Of a DNA stretch of 60,307 nucleotides, positions 47,077 through 55,635 are shown in pieces. The stretch is from Streptococcus peroris ATCC 700780. Lineage in GTDB: Bacteria; Bacillota; Bacilli; Lactobacillales; Streptococcaceae. The position numbers and the translations under genes were made by a program. The notes under the pieces were generated by a model that saw only the letters and a program-made list of their open reading frames with translations, searched no databases and was not told the origin of the DNA. The stretch spans positions 468,432 through 528,738 of the forward strand of contig NZ_GL732463.1 of assembly GCF_000187585.1 (NCBI RefSeq), read 5' to 3'. Each line of letters opens with the position of its first letter. Positions within the stretch are counted from its first letter, which is position 1.

Positions 47077-47559
47077 ATGGTAGAAAAAACTTATCCAATG
47101 ACATTGGAAGAAAAAGAAAAACTTGAAAAAGAATTAGAAGAATTAAAATTAGTACGTCGTCCAGAAGTTGTAGAACGGATTAAGGTTGCCCGTTCATATG
47201 GTGACTTATCTGAAAACAGTGAATATGAAGCCGCTAAGGACGAACAAGCTTTCGTTGAAGGCCAAATTTCAAGTTTAGAAACAAAAATCCGCTATGCAGA
47301 AATCGTCAATAGCGATGCAGTTGCTCAAGATGAAGTTGCTATCGGAAAAACTGTAACCATTCAAGAAGTTGGAGAAGATGATGAAGAAGTTTATATCATT
47401 GTCGGGTCAGCTGGTGCAGATGCTTTTGCTGGTAAAGTCTCTAATGAAAGTCCAATAGGACAAGCTTTGATTGGTAAGAAAACTGGAGATATTGCGACAG
47501 TTGAAACACCTGTTGGTAGCTACGATGTCAAAATTTTGAAAGTAGAAAAAACAGTCTAA
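47077..47559 (+). CDS. greA: Transcription elongation factor GreA
   Basis: A 160-residue factor that rescues backtracked RNA polymerase by stimulating cleavage of the nascent RNA. The N-terminal coiled coil has [19 protein letters not shown] and the tip motif [18 protein letters not shown] with the two acidic residues; the C-terminal FKBP-like domain follows. I use ATG 47077; an in-frame TTG at 47068 is possible. Typical neighbour of mltG in streptococci. Confidence 0.96.
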   Translation: MVEKTYPMTLEEKEKLEKELEELKLVRRPEVVERIKVARSYGDLSENSEYEAAKDEQAFVEGQISSLETKIRYAEIVNSDAVAQDEVAIGKTVTIQEVGEDDEEVYIIVGSAGADAFAGKVSNESPIGQALIGKKTGDIATVETPVGSYDVKILKVEKTV

Positions 47560-47572
47560 TCAAATTGATGAG

Positions 47573-47605
47573 AAAAGGAGGTATGGTCTTTCCTAACTCC
47601 TTTTT
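47573..47605 (+). terminator. greA terminator
   Basis: AAAAGGAG (47573-47580) and CTCCTTTT (47597-47604) with a T-rich tail. Confidence 0.75.
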
Positions 47606-47654
47606 CTTCTAAAATGGATAGGAGACATATGAGTTCACAAAAAATAAAAATAAG

Positions 47655-48992
47655 ATGAAGCGTGGCCTAACCAACCGTCATGTCCAAGTTATGGCGATCG
47701 CCGGAACTATCGGAACAGGACTCTTTTTAGGAGCAGGCCGTTCAATCAGTTTGACAGGTCCTTCAATTGTTCTGATTTATATGATCACAGGTGCCTTTAT
47801 GTTCTTGATGATGCGTGCTGTTGGTGAAATGCTTTATCAAGATCCTGAACAACATACCTTTATCAATTTTATTACCCGTTACCTTGGTAAGGGCTGGGGA
47901 TATTTTTCAGTCTGGTCTTACTGGTTATCAGTTATCTTTATAGGAATGGCGGAAATCACAGCCATTTCCCAGTATGTTCAGTTCTGGTTTCCGTCTTGGC
48001 CAGGATGGCTGATTCAGATTAGCTTTTTGGTTATTCTAGGTTTGGTAAATCTGATTGCCGTTAAAATCTTTGGAGAAGTTGAATTTTGGTTTGCCATGAT
48101 TAAAATTGTGGCTATTCTTGCTATGATTGCCACAGGGATATTTATGGTATTGACAGGATTTGAGACACCTCATGGAGCTGCGAGTATAGCAAATATTACC
48201 AATCATTTCTCTCTTTTTCCAAATGGAGTTGTGAACTTTGTCATGGCTTTTCAAATGGTATTTTTTGCTTATCTGATGATTGAATTCATCGGTGTAACAA
48301 CATCTGAAACGAAAAATCCTCGTCAGGTTTTGCCAAAAGCTGTTAAAGAAATTCCATTGAGAATTGGTTTCTTCTACGGAGGAGCTCTTTTGTCAATCAT
48401 GGCTATCATTCCATGGAAGGAGCTAGGTTCAGCAGATTCACCATTTGTTACGGTATTCCAATTAGCAGGCGTTAAATGGGCAGCCGCTTTGATTAACTTT
48501 GTTGTCTTAGCTTCAGCAGCATCAGCTTTGAATTCAACCCTATATTCTACAGGTCGACACTTGTATCAGATTGCCCATGATTCGCCTAATCGCTTCCTAA
48601 AAGCCATTAAGGCGGACACACTTTCTCGTCATAATGTTCCTCAGAATGCCATCATTGCTTCAGCGGTATTGATTGGTCTTGCTGCCTTTATCAATGTACT
48701 TCCTGGTGTATCAGATGCTTTTGCTTTGATTACAGCTTCCTCATCGGGTGTTTACATTGCCATCTACATATTGATCATGGTAGCGCATCTTAAGTATCGT
48801 ACTTCCAAAGATTTTATGGCGGATGGGTATCTCATGCCTTACTACAAATTTTTAAATCCCTTAACAATCCTCTTCTTTATCTTTGTATTTGTGATTCTTT
48901 TCCTACAAGAATCAACAGAAATGGGAGCTAAAGGCTCAGCTATCTGGATTGTCGCTTTTGGTATATATAGCCAGTGGAAATTTAGAAAATAA
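47655..48992 (+). CDS. Amino acid permease (AAT/APC family)
   Basis: A 445-residue polytopic transporter with about 12 helices. The APC signature MAIAGTIGTGLFLGAGRSI at the N-terminus and the motif EFIGVTTSETKNPRQVLPKAV near residue 220 place it with CycA/LysP-like amino acid:H+ symporters; the substrate is unknown. The start is odd: the Shine-Dalgarno (GGAG) points to ATG 47629, which opens only nine codons before TGA, overlapping the ATG at 47655 (ATGA). One extra A in the preceding run would fuse them in frame, so the start may have been shifted by a one-base loss or may rely on reinitiation. Confidence 0.85.
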   Translation: MKRGLTNRHVQVMAIAGTIGTGLFLGAGRSISLTGPSIVLIYMITGAFMFLMMRAVGEMLYQDPEQHTFINFITRYLGKGWGYFSVWSYWLSVIFIGMAEITAISQYVQFWFPSWPGWLIQISFLVILGLVNLIAVKIFGEVEFWFAMIKIVAILAMIATGIFMVLTGFETPHGAASIANITNHFSLFPNGVVNFVMAFQMVFFAYLMIEFIGVTTSETKNPRQVLPKAVKEIPLRIGFFYGGALLSIMAIIPWKELGSADSPFVTVFQLAGVKWAAALINFVVLASAASALNSTLYSTGRHLYQIAHDSPNRFLKAIKADTLSRHNVPQNAIIASAVLIGLAAFINVLPGVSDAFALITASSSGVYIAIYILIMVAHLKYRTSKDFMADGYLMPYYKFLNPLTILFFIFVFVILFLQESTEMGAKGSAIWIVAFGIYSQWKFRK

Positions 48993-48999
48993 AACAGAA

Positions 49000-49027
49000 A
49001 CTCATCAACATTAGTTGGTGGGTTTTC
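49000..49027 (+). terminator. Permease gene terminator
   Basis: ACTCATCAAC (49000-49009) and GTTGGTGGGT (49014-49023) pair with two G-U pairs and a TTTT tail. Confidence 0.8.
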
Positions 49028-49091
49028 TAGTTTGACAGCTTTTTAAAATAGGAATATAATCAATTCTATAAGTATCTTCGAGGAGGGTTTG

Positions 49092-49502
49092 ATGCACATT
49101 CAATTGGAGAATATAGAGTCTCAGAAATCGCAAATAATAGGAGACTTGATTCGCTCTTATAATCGTTCCAAAAGAGAAGCTGCTGAAAGTGAGCCACTTA
49201 ATCTATATATCGAAGATGAAAACGGTCAACTCATGGCTGGTTTAGTAGCAGAGACTTTCGGGAATTGGTTAGAAATCGAGTATTTGTTTGTGAAGGAGGA
49301 CTTGCGAGGACAAGGAATCGGCTCCCAACTATTGTACCAAGCAGAAAGTGAAGCTAAAAAGAGAAACTGTCGCTTTGCTTTTGTGAATACCTATCAATTT
49401 CAAGCGCCAGCCTTTTATCAGAAGTATGGCTACAAGGAAGTTTTTACTTTGAAAGATTATCCCTATACTGGACAAAGATACTATTATCAAAAAGATTTGT
49501 AA
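49092..49502 (+). CDS. GNAT family N-acetyltransferase
   Basis: A 136-residue GNAT protein with the acetyl-CoA motif VKEDLRGQGIGSQLLYQAE (near residue 75) and the C-terminal NTYQFQAPAFYQKYGYKEV, a pattern of small-molecule acetyltransferases of unknown substrate. The ATG at 49092 follows GGAGGG. Monocistronic. Confidence 0.85.
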   Translation: MHIQLENIESQKSQIIGDLIRSYNRSKREAAESEPLNLYIEDENGQLMAGLVAETFGNWLEIEYLFVKEDLRGQGIGSQLLYQAESEAKKRNCRFAFVNTYQFQAPAFYQKYGYKEVFTLKDYPYTGQRYYYQKDL

Positions 49503-49508
49503 GTATAG

Positions 49509-49541
49509 AACTCTCTATCATTTCGGTGGTAGAGTTTTTTT
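49509..49541 (+). terminator. Terminator with bulge
   Basis: AACTCT (49509-49514) pairs with AGAGTT (49531-49536), with an inner ATCA/TGGT pairing and a seven-T tract. Confidence 0.7.
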
Positions 49542-49574
49542 GTTAAAAAAATCGCACAAAATGACAGGTATATA

Positions 49575-49602
49575 TTGCATAATGTAAAATATATGATATA
49601 AT
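49575..49602 (+). promoter_or_regulatory. Promoter and possible operator of the XRE/membrane pair
   Basis: -35 TTGCAT (49575-49580), 16-bp spacer, -10 TATAAT (49597-49602). The symmetrical string ATATTGCATAATGTAAAATAT covers the -35 and spacer and may be an autoregulatory site. Confidence 0.55.
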
Positions 49603-49650
49603 AAACTTAGAAATAAGCGCAACTTTTTAAAATCTAAAAGGAGGTAAGAA

Positions 49651-49860
49651 GTGGCTAAGAATTTAAAATTAAAACTAGCTCGAGTGGAGTTAGATATGAC
49701 ACAGAGTGACTTGGCAGATGCTGTAGGTGTGACTCGACAGACTATCGGCTTGATAGAAGCAGGAAAGTACAATCCTAGTCTTTCCCTTTGCCAGTCTATT
49801 TGCAGATGCTTAGGGAAAACTTTAGATCAATTATTTTGGGAGGAAGAAGATGAAAAATAG
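49651..49860 (+). CDS. XRE-family transcriptional regulator
   Basis: A 69-residue Cro/C1-type regulator of the short YozG-like group; nearly all of it is the helix-turn-helix (RVELDMTQSDLADAVGVTRQTIGLIEAGKYNPSL). It starts with GTG 7 nt after AAAGGAGG. Its last 11 bp overlap the following membrane-protein gene, a standard two-gene arrangement in which the regulator controls its own operon. Confidence 0.9.
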   Translation: MAKNLKLKLARVELDMTQSDLADAVGVTRQTIGLIEAGKYNPSLSLCQSICRCLGKTLDQLFWEEEDEK

Positions 49861-50335
49861 ATTATTTTATTATCAATTACTGGATGAAAGAGAAGAACAA
49901 CAACTTCATAAAGCGGGTGCAGAGAGTTTTCATATTTCTACCGGATTATTGTTTCTAGCTTATTTCATATCAGTGTTAGCACCAAGCCTTTTTAATCCTA
50001 GCATGCTTCTCGCAATTATCATCATAGGGAATTTTTACTTTATCAATCGTGCTAGAAGTCTAGGTGTGACCTACTATAGTCGTTTTCATTTTACAATTTT
50101 AGGTTGTCTATTATTAACTCTAGTGATTACAGCTACCTTGATGCTACAAAACTACCAGTTTAATATCGAAATTTATCAGCACAACCCTCTACATATTAAG
50201 TACATTTATGCATGGGTATTTACTTATATCTTTTATCTTCCATGGGTCTTTATTGGTAACTTAGGCTTGAAAAGTTATGGTGAATGGGCCCAGAAGAAGT
50301 ATGAAAAAGCGATGGATGCGTTGGAGAAAGAATGA
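49850..50335 (+). CDS. Uncharacterised membrane protein linked to the XRE regulator
   Basis: A 161-residue protein with four hydrophobic segments (about 31-45, 50-66, 80-99 and 119-140) after a charged start (MKNRLFYYQLLDEREEQQLHKAG). It ends in a basic and acidic helix (WAQKKYEKAMDALEKE). I do not recognise the family with certainty; similar small proteins often accompany YozG-type regulators. The 11-bp overlap shows translational coupling. Confidence 0.75.
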   Translation: MKNRLFYYQLLDEREEQQLHKAGAESFHISTGLLFLAYFISVLAPSLFNPSMLLAIIIIGNFYFINRARSLGVTYYSRFHFTILGCLLLTLVITATLMLQNYQFNIEIYQHNPLHIKYIYAWVFTYIFYLPWVFIGNLGLKSYGEWAQKKYEKAMDALEKE

Positions 50336-50373
50336 AAGCTTGTTACAATTTTCTCAATCCTTTTCAAATATGA

Positions 50374-50442
50374 TATAATAGTACTAATTTATAAGATGGT
50401 GAGAGTTTCGCCATTCCGTAAACTAAGGAAGAAGGAATAGAT
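50374..50442 (+). promoter_or_regulatory. pncB leader region
   Basis: A TATAAT (50374-50379) is the likely -10. The leader has a short hairpin TGGTG...CGCCA (about 50397-50413) near the start. I see no clear NiaR box, so regulation is uncertain. Confidence 0.4.
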
Positions 50443-51903
50443 ATGTATCCAGATGATAGTTTAACATTGCACACTGATTTGTATCAGATTAATATGATGC
50501 AAGTATACTTTGATCAAGGCATTCATAATAAGAAAGCAGTTTTTGAGGTGTATTTCCGCCAACAGCCATTTAAGAATGGGTATGCTATCTTTGCAGGATT
50601 AGAGCGTATTGTGAAGTACTTGGAAAACTTACACTTTTCAGATAGCGATATTGATTATTTAGAGTCACTTGGTTATCACGGTGCTTTTTTGGAATATCTC
50701 CGTAACCTCAAGATGGAATTGACTGTACGTTCTGCTCAAGAAGGGGACTTGGTATTTGCCAATGAACCGATTGTTCAAGTGGAAGGTCCTTTGGCTCAGT
50801 GTCAATTAGTTGAAACAGCCCTCTTGAATATTGTTAACTTTCAAACCTTGATTGCGACCAAGGCAGCTCGTATTCGTTCGGTTATCGATGATGAACCTTT
50901 GATGGAGTTCGGTACACGTCGTGCACAAGAAATGGATGCGGCTATCTGGGGGACTCGTGCGGCTGTTATTGGTGGAGCCAATGGAACTAGTAATGTGCGT
51001 GCAGGAAAGCTTTTTGGTATTCCGGTTTTAGGAACTCACGCCCATTCCTTAGTACAGGTCTATGGCAATGATTATCAAGCTTTTAAAGCATATGCAGCGA
51101 CTCATAAGAACTGTGTTTTTCTAGTTGACACCTATGACACCCTACGTATCGGTGTTCCAGCTGCTATTCAGGTTGCTCGTGAACTTGGTGATAAAATCAA
51201 CTTTTTAGGAGTTCGGATTGACTCTGGAGATATTGCTTATATTTCTAAGAAAGTCCGTCAACAGCTAGATGAGGCTGGATTTACTGATGCTAAGATTTAT
51301 GCATCCAACGACCTTGACGAAAATACCATTCTTAACCTCAAGATGCAAAAGGCTAAGATTGATGTTTGGGGTGTGGGAACTAAGCTTATCACTGCATACG
51401 ATCAACCAGCGCTTGGAGCAGTTTATAAGATTGTTGCCATCGAAGATGAAAATGGTCACATGCGCAATACGATTAAACTCTCTAGCAATGCTGAGAAAGT
51501 TTCAACTCCGGGTAAGAAACAAGTTTGGCGCATTACCAGTCGTGAAAAAGGCAAATCAGAAGGGGACTACATTACCTATGATGGTGTTGATGTCACAAGT
51601 ATGACGGAAATTAAGATGTTCCATCCAACTTATACTTACATCAAGAAGACTGTTCGTGATTTTGATGCCGTTCCTCTCTTGGTTGATATTTTTAAGGATG
51701 GCAAGTTAGTCTATGATTTACCAAGTCTGTCTGAAATTCAAGCCTATGCTCGTAAAGAATTTGATAAATTGTGGGACGAATATAAACGTGTCCTCAATCC
51801 TCAGCATTATCCAGTCGACTTGGCGCGTGATATTTGGCAAGATAAGATGGAATTGATTGACAAGATGCGCAAGGAAGCTCTAGGCGAAGGAGAAGAAGAA
51901 TGA
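50443..51903 (+). CDS. pncB: Nicotinate phosphoribosyltransferase
   Basis: A 486-residue enzyme of NAD salvage making nicotinate mononucleotide from nicotinate, PRPP and ATP. The N-terminus ([23 protein letters not shown]), the motif MEFGTRRAQ near residue 158 and the PRPP-binding segment [18 protein letters not shown] near residue 258 identify it. AAGGAAGAAGGA precedes the ATG. Its stop overlaps the nadE start (ATGA), giving a two-gene NAD operon. Confidence 0.95.
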   Translation: MYPDDSLTLHTDLYQINMMQVYFDQGIHNKKAVFEVYFRQQPFKNGYAIFAGLERIVKYLENLHFSDSDIDYLESLGYHGAFLEYLRNLKMELTVRSAQEGDLVFANEPIVQVEGPLAQCQLVETALLNIVNFQTLIATKAARIRSVIDDEPLMEFGTRRAQEMDAAIWGTRAAVIGGANGTSNVRAGKLFGIPVLGTHAHSLVQVYGNDYQAFKAYAATHKNCVFLVDTYDTLRIGVPAAIQVARELGDKINFLGVRIDSGDIAYISKKVRQQLDEAGFTDAKIYASNDLDENTILNLKMQKAKIDVWGVGTKLITAYDQPALGAVYKIVAIEDENGHMRNTIKLSSNAEKVSTPGKKQVWRITSREKGKSEGDYITYDGVDVTSMTEIKMFHPTYTYIKKTVRDFDAVPLLVDIFKDGKLVYDLPSLSEIQAYARKEFDKLWDEYKRVLNPQHYPVDLARDIWQDKMELIDKMRKEALGEGEEE

Positions 51904-52724
51904 CCTTACAAGAAGAGATTATCCAAGAATTGGGTGTCAAACCGGTAATTGATCCAAAAGAAGAAATCCGACGCTCCATCGACTTTCTAAAAAGATATCT
52001 GAAAAAGCATCCCTTCCTAAAAAGTTTTGTTTTAGGGATTTCCGGAGGTCAAGACTCAAGCCTATCTGGACGCTTAGCCCAACTAGCTATGGAAGAAATG
52101 CGTGCAGAAACGGGTGATGATAGCTATAAATTTATCGCTGTTCGCTTACCCTATGGTGTGCAAGCTGATGAAGATGATGCCCAAAAAGCCTTACACTTCA
52201 TTCAACCAGATGTGAGTTTGGTAGTAAATATCAAAGATTCTGTTGATGCTATGGTAGCGGCAGTAGAGGCTACTGGAAGTTCAATGTCAGACTTTAATAA
52301 AGGGAATATCAAGGCTCGTAGCCGGATGATTGCCCAATATGCACTCGCAGGAGCTCATAGTGGAGCAGTTATTGGTACTGACCATGCTGCAGAAAATGTC
52401 ACAGGTTTCTTTACCAAGTTCGGTGACGGCGGTGCAGATATCTTACCTCTTTATCGCCTCAATAAACGTCAAGGAAAACAATTATTGAAGGAGCTCGGAG
52501 CTGACTCCTCCCTATATGAGAAGGTACCAATCGCAGACCTGGAAGAAGAGAAACCAGGCTTGGCAGATGAAGTTGCACTCGGTGTAACTTACGCAGAGAT
52601 TGATGACTATCTAGAAGGCAAAACAATCAGCCCGGAAGCCCAAGAAATCATCGAAAAATGGTGGTACAAAGGCCAACACAAACGCCACCTACCAATCACA
52701 GTGTTTGATACGTTTTGGGAGTAA
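51900..52724 (+). CDS. nadE: NH3-dependent NAD+ synthetase
   Basis: A 274-residue enzyme amidating deamido-NAD+ to NAD+ with ammonia and ATP. The PP-loop SGGQDSS (near residue 46) and the [16 protein letters not shown] and [26 protein letters not shown] segments are diagnostic. There is no glutaminase domain, so it is ammonia-dependent. Overlaps pncB by 4 bp; together they complete NAD salvage. The stop codon leads into a terminator. Confidence 0.96.
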   Translation: MTLQEEIIQELGVKPVIDPKEEIRRSIDFLKRYLKKHPFLKSFVLGISGGQDSSLSGRLAQLAMEEMRAETGDDSYKFIAVRLPYGVQADEDDAQKALHFIQPDVSLVVNIKDSVDAMVAAVEATGSSMSDFNKGNIKARSRMIAQYALAGAHSGAVIGTDHAAENVTGFFTKFGDGGADILPLYRLNKRQGKQLLKELGADSSLYEKVPIADLEEEKPGLADEVALGVTYAEIDDYLEGKTISPEAQEIIEKWWYKGQHKRHLPITVFDTFWE

Positions 52725-52745
52725 AAAGGTCCGGGGGACCTTTTT
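52723..52745 (+). terminator. pncB-nadE terminator
   Basis: AAAAAGGTCC (52723-52732), GGG loop, GGACCTTTTT (52736-52745): the same hairpin as the liv terminator at 23025. Confidence 0.92.
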
Positions 52746-52985
52746 ACCCCGAGCCTGAAAATAGAAAAGCGAGCAAGGTCCGGTAACTCGAAGAGTTCGA
52801 TTTCGTTGTCTCACCCCCGCAACGATGACTAGGCTTGAACAAACTTGACAAAGTGCATTTCAAGCCAGACAGCGACTGCGTCATGAAATTAGAGGAGACT
52901 GTTGTTTTCTCAATGTTTATGAGTGTAGTGTTTTTACCCCGAGCCTGAAAATAGAAAAGCGAAGAAGGTCCGGAGGACCTTTTTC
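52741..52985. repeat. Split terminator array with structured insert
   Basis: A direct repeat (52741-52772 and 52931-52962, 190-bp offset) contains TTTTTACCCCGAGCCTGAAA and continues AATAGAAAAGCGA. The left copy ends in a lone terminator arm AAGGTCCGG (to 52783); the right copy ends in a complete hairpin AGGTCC-GGA-GGACCT (52966-52980). Between them lie AACTC-GAA-GAGTT (52785-52797), CGTTG...CAACG (52804-52824) and GGCTTGAA...TTCAAGCC (52832-52866). No convincing gene is present in this 341-bp gap. Confidence 0.8.
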
Positions 52986-53066
52986 ACTTTATAACTTAAA
53001 TTAGGAGAGTGAGATAGGTCAATGCAAGTTTGAACCAATCCATGAAATAGAAAGCGAGTTACGATT

Positions 53067-53609
53067 ATGAAAGAACTAGGAACACAAACTATAGAGACAG
53101 AACGATTGATTTTGAGGAGATTTGTGGAAACTGATGCTCAAGCTATGTTTGACAATTGGGCTTCACGATCAGAAAATCTGACTTATGTGACTTGGAATCC
53201 ACACCTAAATGTTGACCAAACTCGAAATTCTATTGGCAATTGGGTAAAATCCTATGACAATCCAAATTACTACAAATGGGCCATTAGTCTCAAAGAAAAT
53301 CCAGAATATGTAATTGGAGATATTAGTCTGGTCAGTGTGGATGAAGAAAACTCTAGCTGTGAAGTCGGATATATCTTAGGGATGGACTACTGGGGACGAG
53401 GACTCATGACAGAAGCCTTGAAGGCTGTTTTATCATACTGTCTAGATGAGATTGGATTTGAAGAGGTTGATGCTTGCTATGCAAGTTTAAATCCCGCCTC
53501 TGGTCGTGTGATGGAAAAGGCGGGTATGACTTTTTGGAAGACAATTCCAAATGCAGTTGAACGAAAAGGTTATATCGCTGATAAAATGTATTATCAAATC
53601 AAAAAATAA
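53067..53609 (+). CDS. RimJ/RimL-type GNAT acetyltransferase
   Basis: A 180-residue GNAT protein. ETERLILRRFVETDAQAMFDNWA at the start and the acetyl-CoA motif ILGMDYWGRGLMTEAL (near residue 108) with NPASGRVMEKAGM are typical of the RimJ/RimL branch, which acetylates protein N-termini or small molecules. The ribosome site is weak (GCGAG). It ends at a bidirectional terminator against pepQ. Confidence 0.85.
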   Translation: MKELGTQTIETERLILRRFVETDAQAMFDNWASRSENLTYVTWNPHLNVDQTRNSIGNWVKSYDNPNYYKWAISLKENPEYVIGDISLVSVDEENSSCEVGYILGMDYWGRGLMTEALKAVLSYCLDEIGFEEVDACYASLNPASGRVMEKAGMTFWKTIPNAVERKGYIADKMYYQIKK

Positions 53610-53643
53610 GATGGAAAAGTTATTCTTTTCCATCTTATTTTTT
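53605..53643. terminator. Bidirectional terminator between the GNAT gene and pepQ
   Basis: AATAAGATGGAAAA (53605-53618) and TTTTCCATCTTATT (53626-53639): perfect 14-bp stem with a 7-nt loop. Confidence 0.92.
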
Positions 53644-53655
53644 GTAATATACTTT

Positions 53656-54738
53656 TTAATCAAAATAAAGCAAGTCTTTGCTGGTACTTGTAAAGAGGTC
53701 AAAGCCATCTTTGGTTACAACACCACAGTCTTCGATGCGGACACCGACTTTACCAGGAATGTAGATGCCAGGTTCAACTGAGAAGCACATGCCTTCTTCG
53801 ATAACCATGTCATTTCCTTCCATGATGGATGGGAATTCATGCACATCCATACCAATACCATGACCGAGACGGTGGTTGAAGTACTCACCGTAGCCAGCTT
53901 TTTCAATCACTTCACGAGCTGCACGGTCTACTTCATGCGCTGTCACACCAGGTTTGATGAAGTCAAGGGCAGCTTGTTGAGCTTCAAGAGTTAAGTTGTA
54001 AATATCTTTCTTGAATTGGTCAGGTTTACCAACAGCGACTGTACGAGTCATATCTGATGCATAACCATTGACCATAACACCGAGGTCAAAGAGGAGAAGA
54101 GCATCGTTTTCAACCTTGTTAGCAGCAGGGATACCATGAGGGTTTGCAGCATTATTTCCTGTTAAGACCATAGTATCAAAACTCATTTCATAACCATCTT
54201 GTTTCAATGCAAAGTCGATTTGAGCTATAATATCTGTTTCAGTTTTATCTAATGAAATATTATCAAAGCCAACTCTTACAGCTTTGTCTGCATACTGACC
54301 AGCTACCATCATTTTTTTAACTTCATCGGCTGATTTGATGAGGCGCATCCGTTGGATCAATGGTGTTAAGTTTTCAAATTCAGCTTTTCCAAATACTGAT
54401 TGGAGGCCATGGTACTTGGTCAAGATAAGGTTGCTAAACTCAACAGCTACACGCTTAAATTCAACTTGAGGCAAGGCGTTTTGAATTTTTTTCCAAGGAT
54501 TTTCAGAGTCCACATAGCCAACAACTGGGAATGATACGGTGCTGGTTGCACGCTCAACCTCTAGCGCGGGAACAAAGAGTAGAGGTTCTTGACCTTTAAG
54601 GACAAAGAGGAACATTTGGCGTTCGTGTGGGTCACTGTAAAAGCCAGTGAGATAGTTAATTGTGACGGGGTCAGATACGACAGCGACGTCTAGTTTTTCT
54701 GATTCAAGATATGTTTCAATTTGTTGTAATTTAGACAT
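53656..54738 (-). CDS. pepQ: Xaa-Pro dipeptidase (M24 family)
   Basis: A 360-residue cytoplasmic metallopeptidase of the creatinase fold cleaving X-Pro dipeptides. The five metal ligands are visible: two Asp (DLGVMVNGYASDMTRT), His in HRLGHGIGMDVHE, and two Glu (SVEPGIY, RIEDCG). The creatinase-like N-terminal domain occupies about residues 1-130. AGAAGGTAG precedes the ATG. It probably acts on peptides imported by the oligopeptide system. Monocistronic. Confidence 0.93.
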   Translation of the reverse strand: MSKLQQIETYLESEKLDVAVVSDPVTINYLTGFYSDPHERQMFLFVLKGQEPLLFVPALEVERATSTVSFPVVGYVDSENPWKKIQNALPQVEFKRVAVEFSNLILTKYHGLQSVFGKAEFENLTPLIQRMRLIKSADEVKKMMVAGQYADKAVRVGFDNISLDKTETDIIAQIDFALKQDGYEMSFDTMVLTGNNAANPHGIPAANKVENDALLLFDLGVMVNGYASDMTRTVAVGKPDQFKKDIYNLTLEAQQAALDFIKPGVTAHEVDRAAREVIEKAGYGEYFNHRLGHGIGMDVHEFPSIMEGNDMVIEEGMCFSVEPGIYIPGKVGVRIEDCGVVTKDGFDLFTSTSKDLLYFD

Positions 54739-54811
54739 AAGCTACCTTCTTTCTACCCCTCTATTTTGGCAAAAAATGGGAAAAAATGCAAGGAAGAAGG
54801 AGAAAAAGCAT

Positions 54812-54844
54812 AAAAAAATTCCAACAGCTGATGGCATGTTGGAA
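54812..54844 (-). terminator. murT-gatD terminator
   Basis: Minus strand: TTCCAACA and TGTTGGAA (54844-54837 with 54826-54819) followed by seven T residues, just after the gatD stop. Confidence 0.88.
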
Positions 54845-54852
54845 TAGGAATA

Positions 54853-55635
54853 TTAGTTGAATTCGGCCTTACTTTTAACATCGCTGTATTCTTCAGCAAC
54901 TTCTTGACTAAGAATATCCTCATAAGCTGGAAGGACGATGTCCTGACCGTATTTTTTCTTGAGGGCAGTAGTGACTAAGCGATAGGCTAAGTTTGCATTA
55001 CGGGATAAAATAGGCCCGTGGAAATATGAACCAAAGACGTTTTTATAGTGAACACCTTCACCGACCTTTTCTTCGTTGTTTCCATTTCCGTAAACAACTT
55101 GACCGAGTGGTTTTTGGTCATCTGAGAGGAAGGTGCGGCCTTGGTGATTTTCAAAACCATAGTAGGTTTCATCGAATTCTTCGTTATGAATTTTAATGTC
55201 ACCGATAAAGCGGTTGTTGGTTTGGTTGAGCGTGTAGTGTCCCATGACGCCAAGACCTTCGATGCGTCTTCCAGAAGCTTCAACATAATATTGGCCTAGT
55301 AGTTGAAAGCCACCGCAGATAGCAAGGACAACTCCGTCATTTTGGATAAAGTTGTCGATACTTTCTTTTTTGTCAGGTAAGTCACTAGCAATGATACTCT
55401 GTTCGAAGTCCTGGCCACCACCGAAAAAGGCGATATCGTAATGGTTTTCATCGAAATTATCATGGAGAGAAACGATGTCAACTGTTACATGAGCACCCAG
55501 CTTTTCAGCTACATACTTGAGCATGAGGATATTCCCATTATCTCCGTAGGTGTTCATGAGATTGCCGTAGAGGTGGGCGATATTTAGCTGGTAAGGATAG
55601 TTGCCATCTTTTGAGGAAAGTGAAGTATAAACCAT
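54853..55635 (-). CDS. gatD: GatD lipid II amidotransferase glutaminase subunit
   Basis: A 260-residue class-I glutaminase-like (CobB/CobQ-type) subunit supplying ammonia to MurT for amidation of D-glutamate in lipid II. The nucleophile Cys107 lies in [10 protein letters not shown] and the catalytic His206 in [11 protein letters not shown]. It overlaps murT by one base (55635) and is downstream of it, the standard murT-gatD order. Amidated lipid II is needed for efficient cross-linking in streptococci. Confidence 0.95.
   Translation of the reverse strand: MVYTSLSSKDGNYPYQLNIAHLYGNLMNTYGDNGNILMLKYVAEKLGAHVTVDIVSLHDNFDENHYDIAFFGGGQDFEQSIIASDLPDKKESIDNFIQNDGVVLAICGGFQLLGQYYVEASGRRIEGLGVMGHYTLNQTNNRFIGDIKIHNEEFDETYYGFENHQGRTFLSDDQKPLGQVVYGNGNNEEKVGEGVHYKNVFGSYFHGPILSRNANLAYRLVTTALKKKYGQDIVLPAYEDILSQEVAEEYSDVKSKAEFN

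Noticed and set aside
52784..52930. Small protein gene in the nadE downstream gap
   Set aside because: No start codon with a ribosome site opens a frame of meaningful length in either direction; hairpin structure explains the sequence better.
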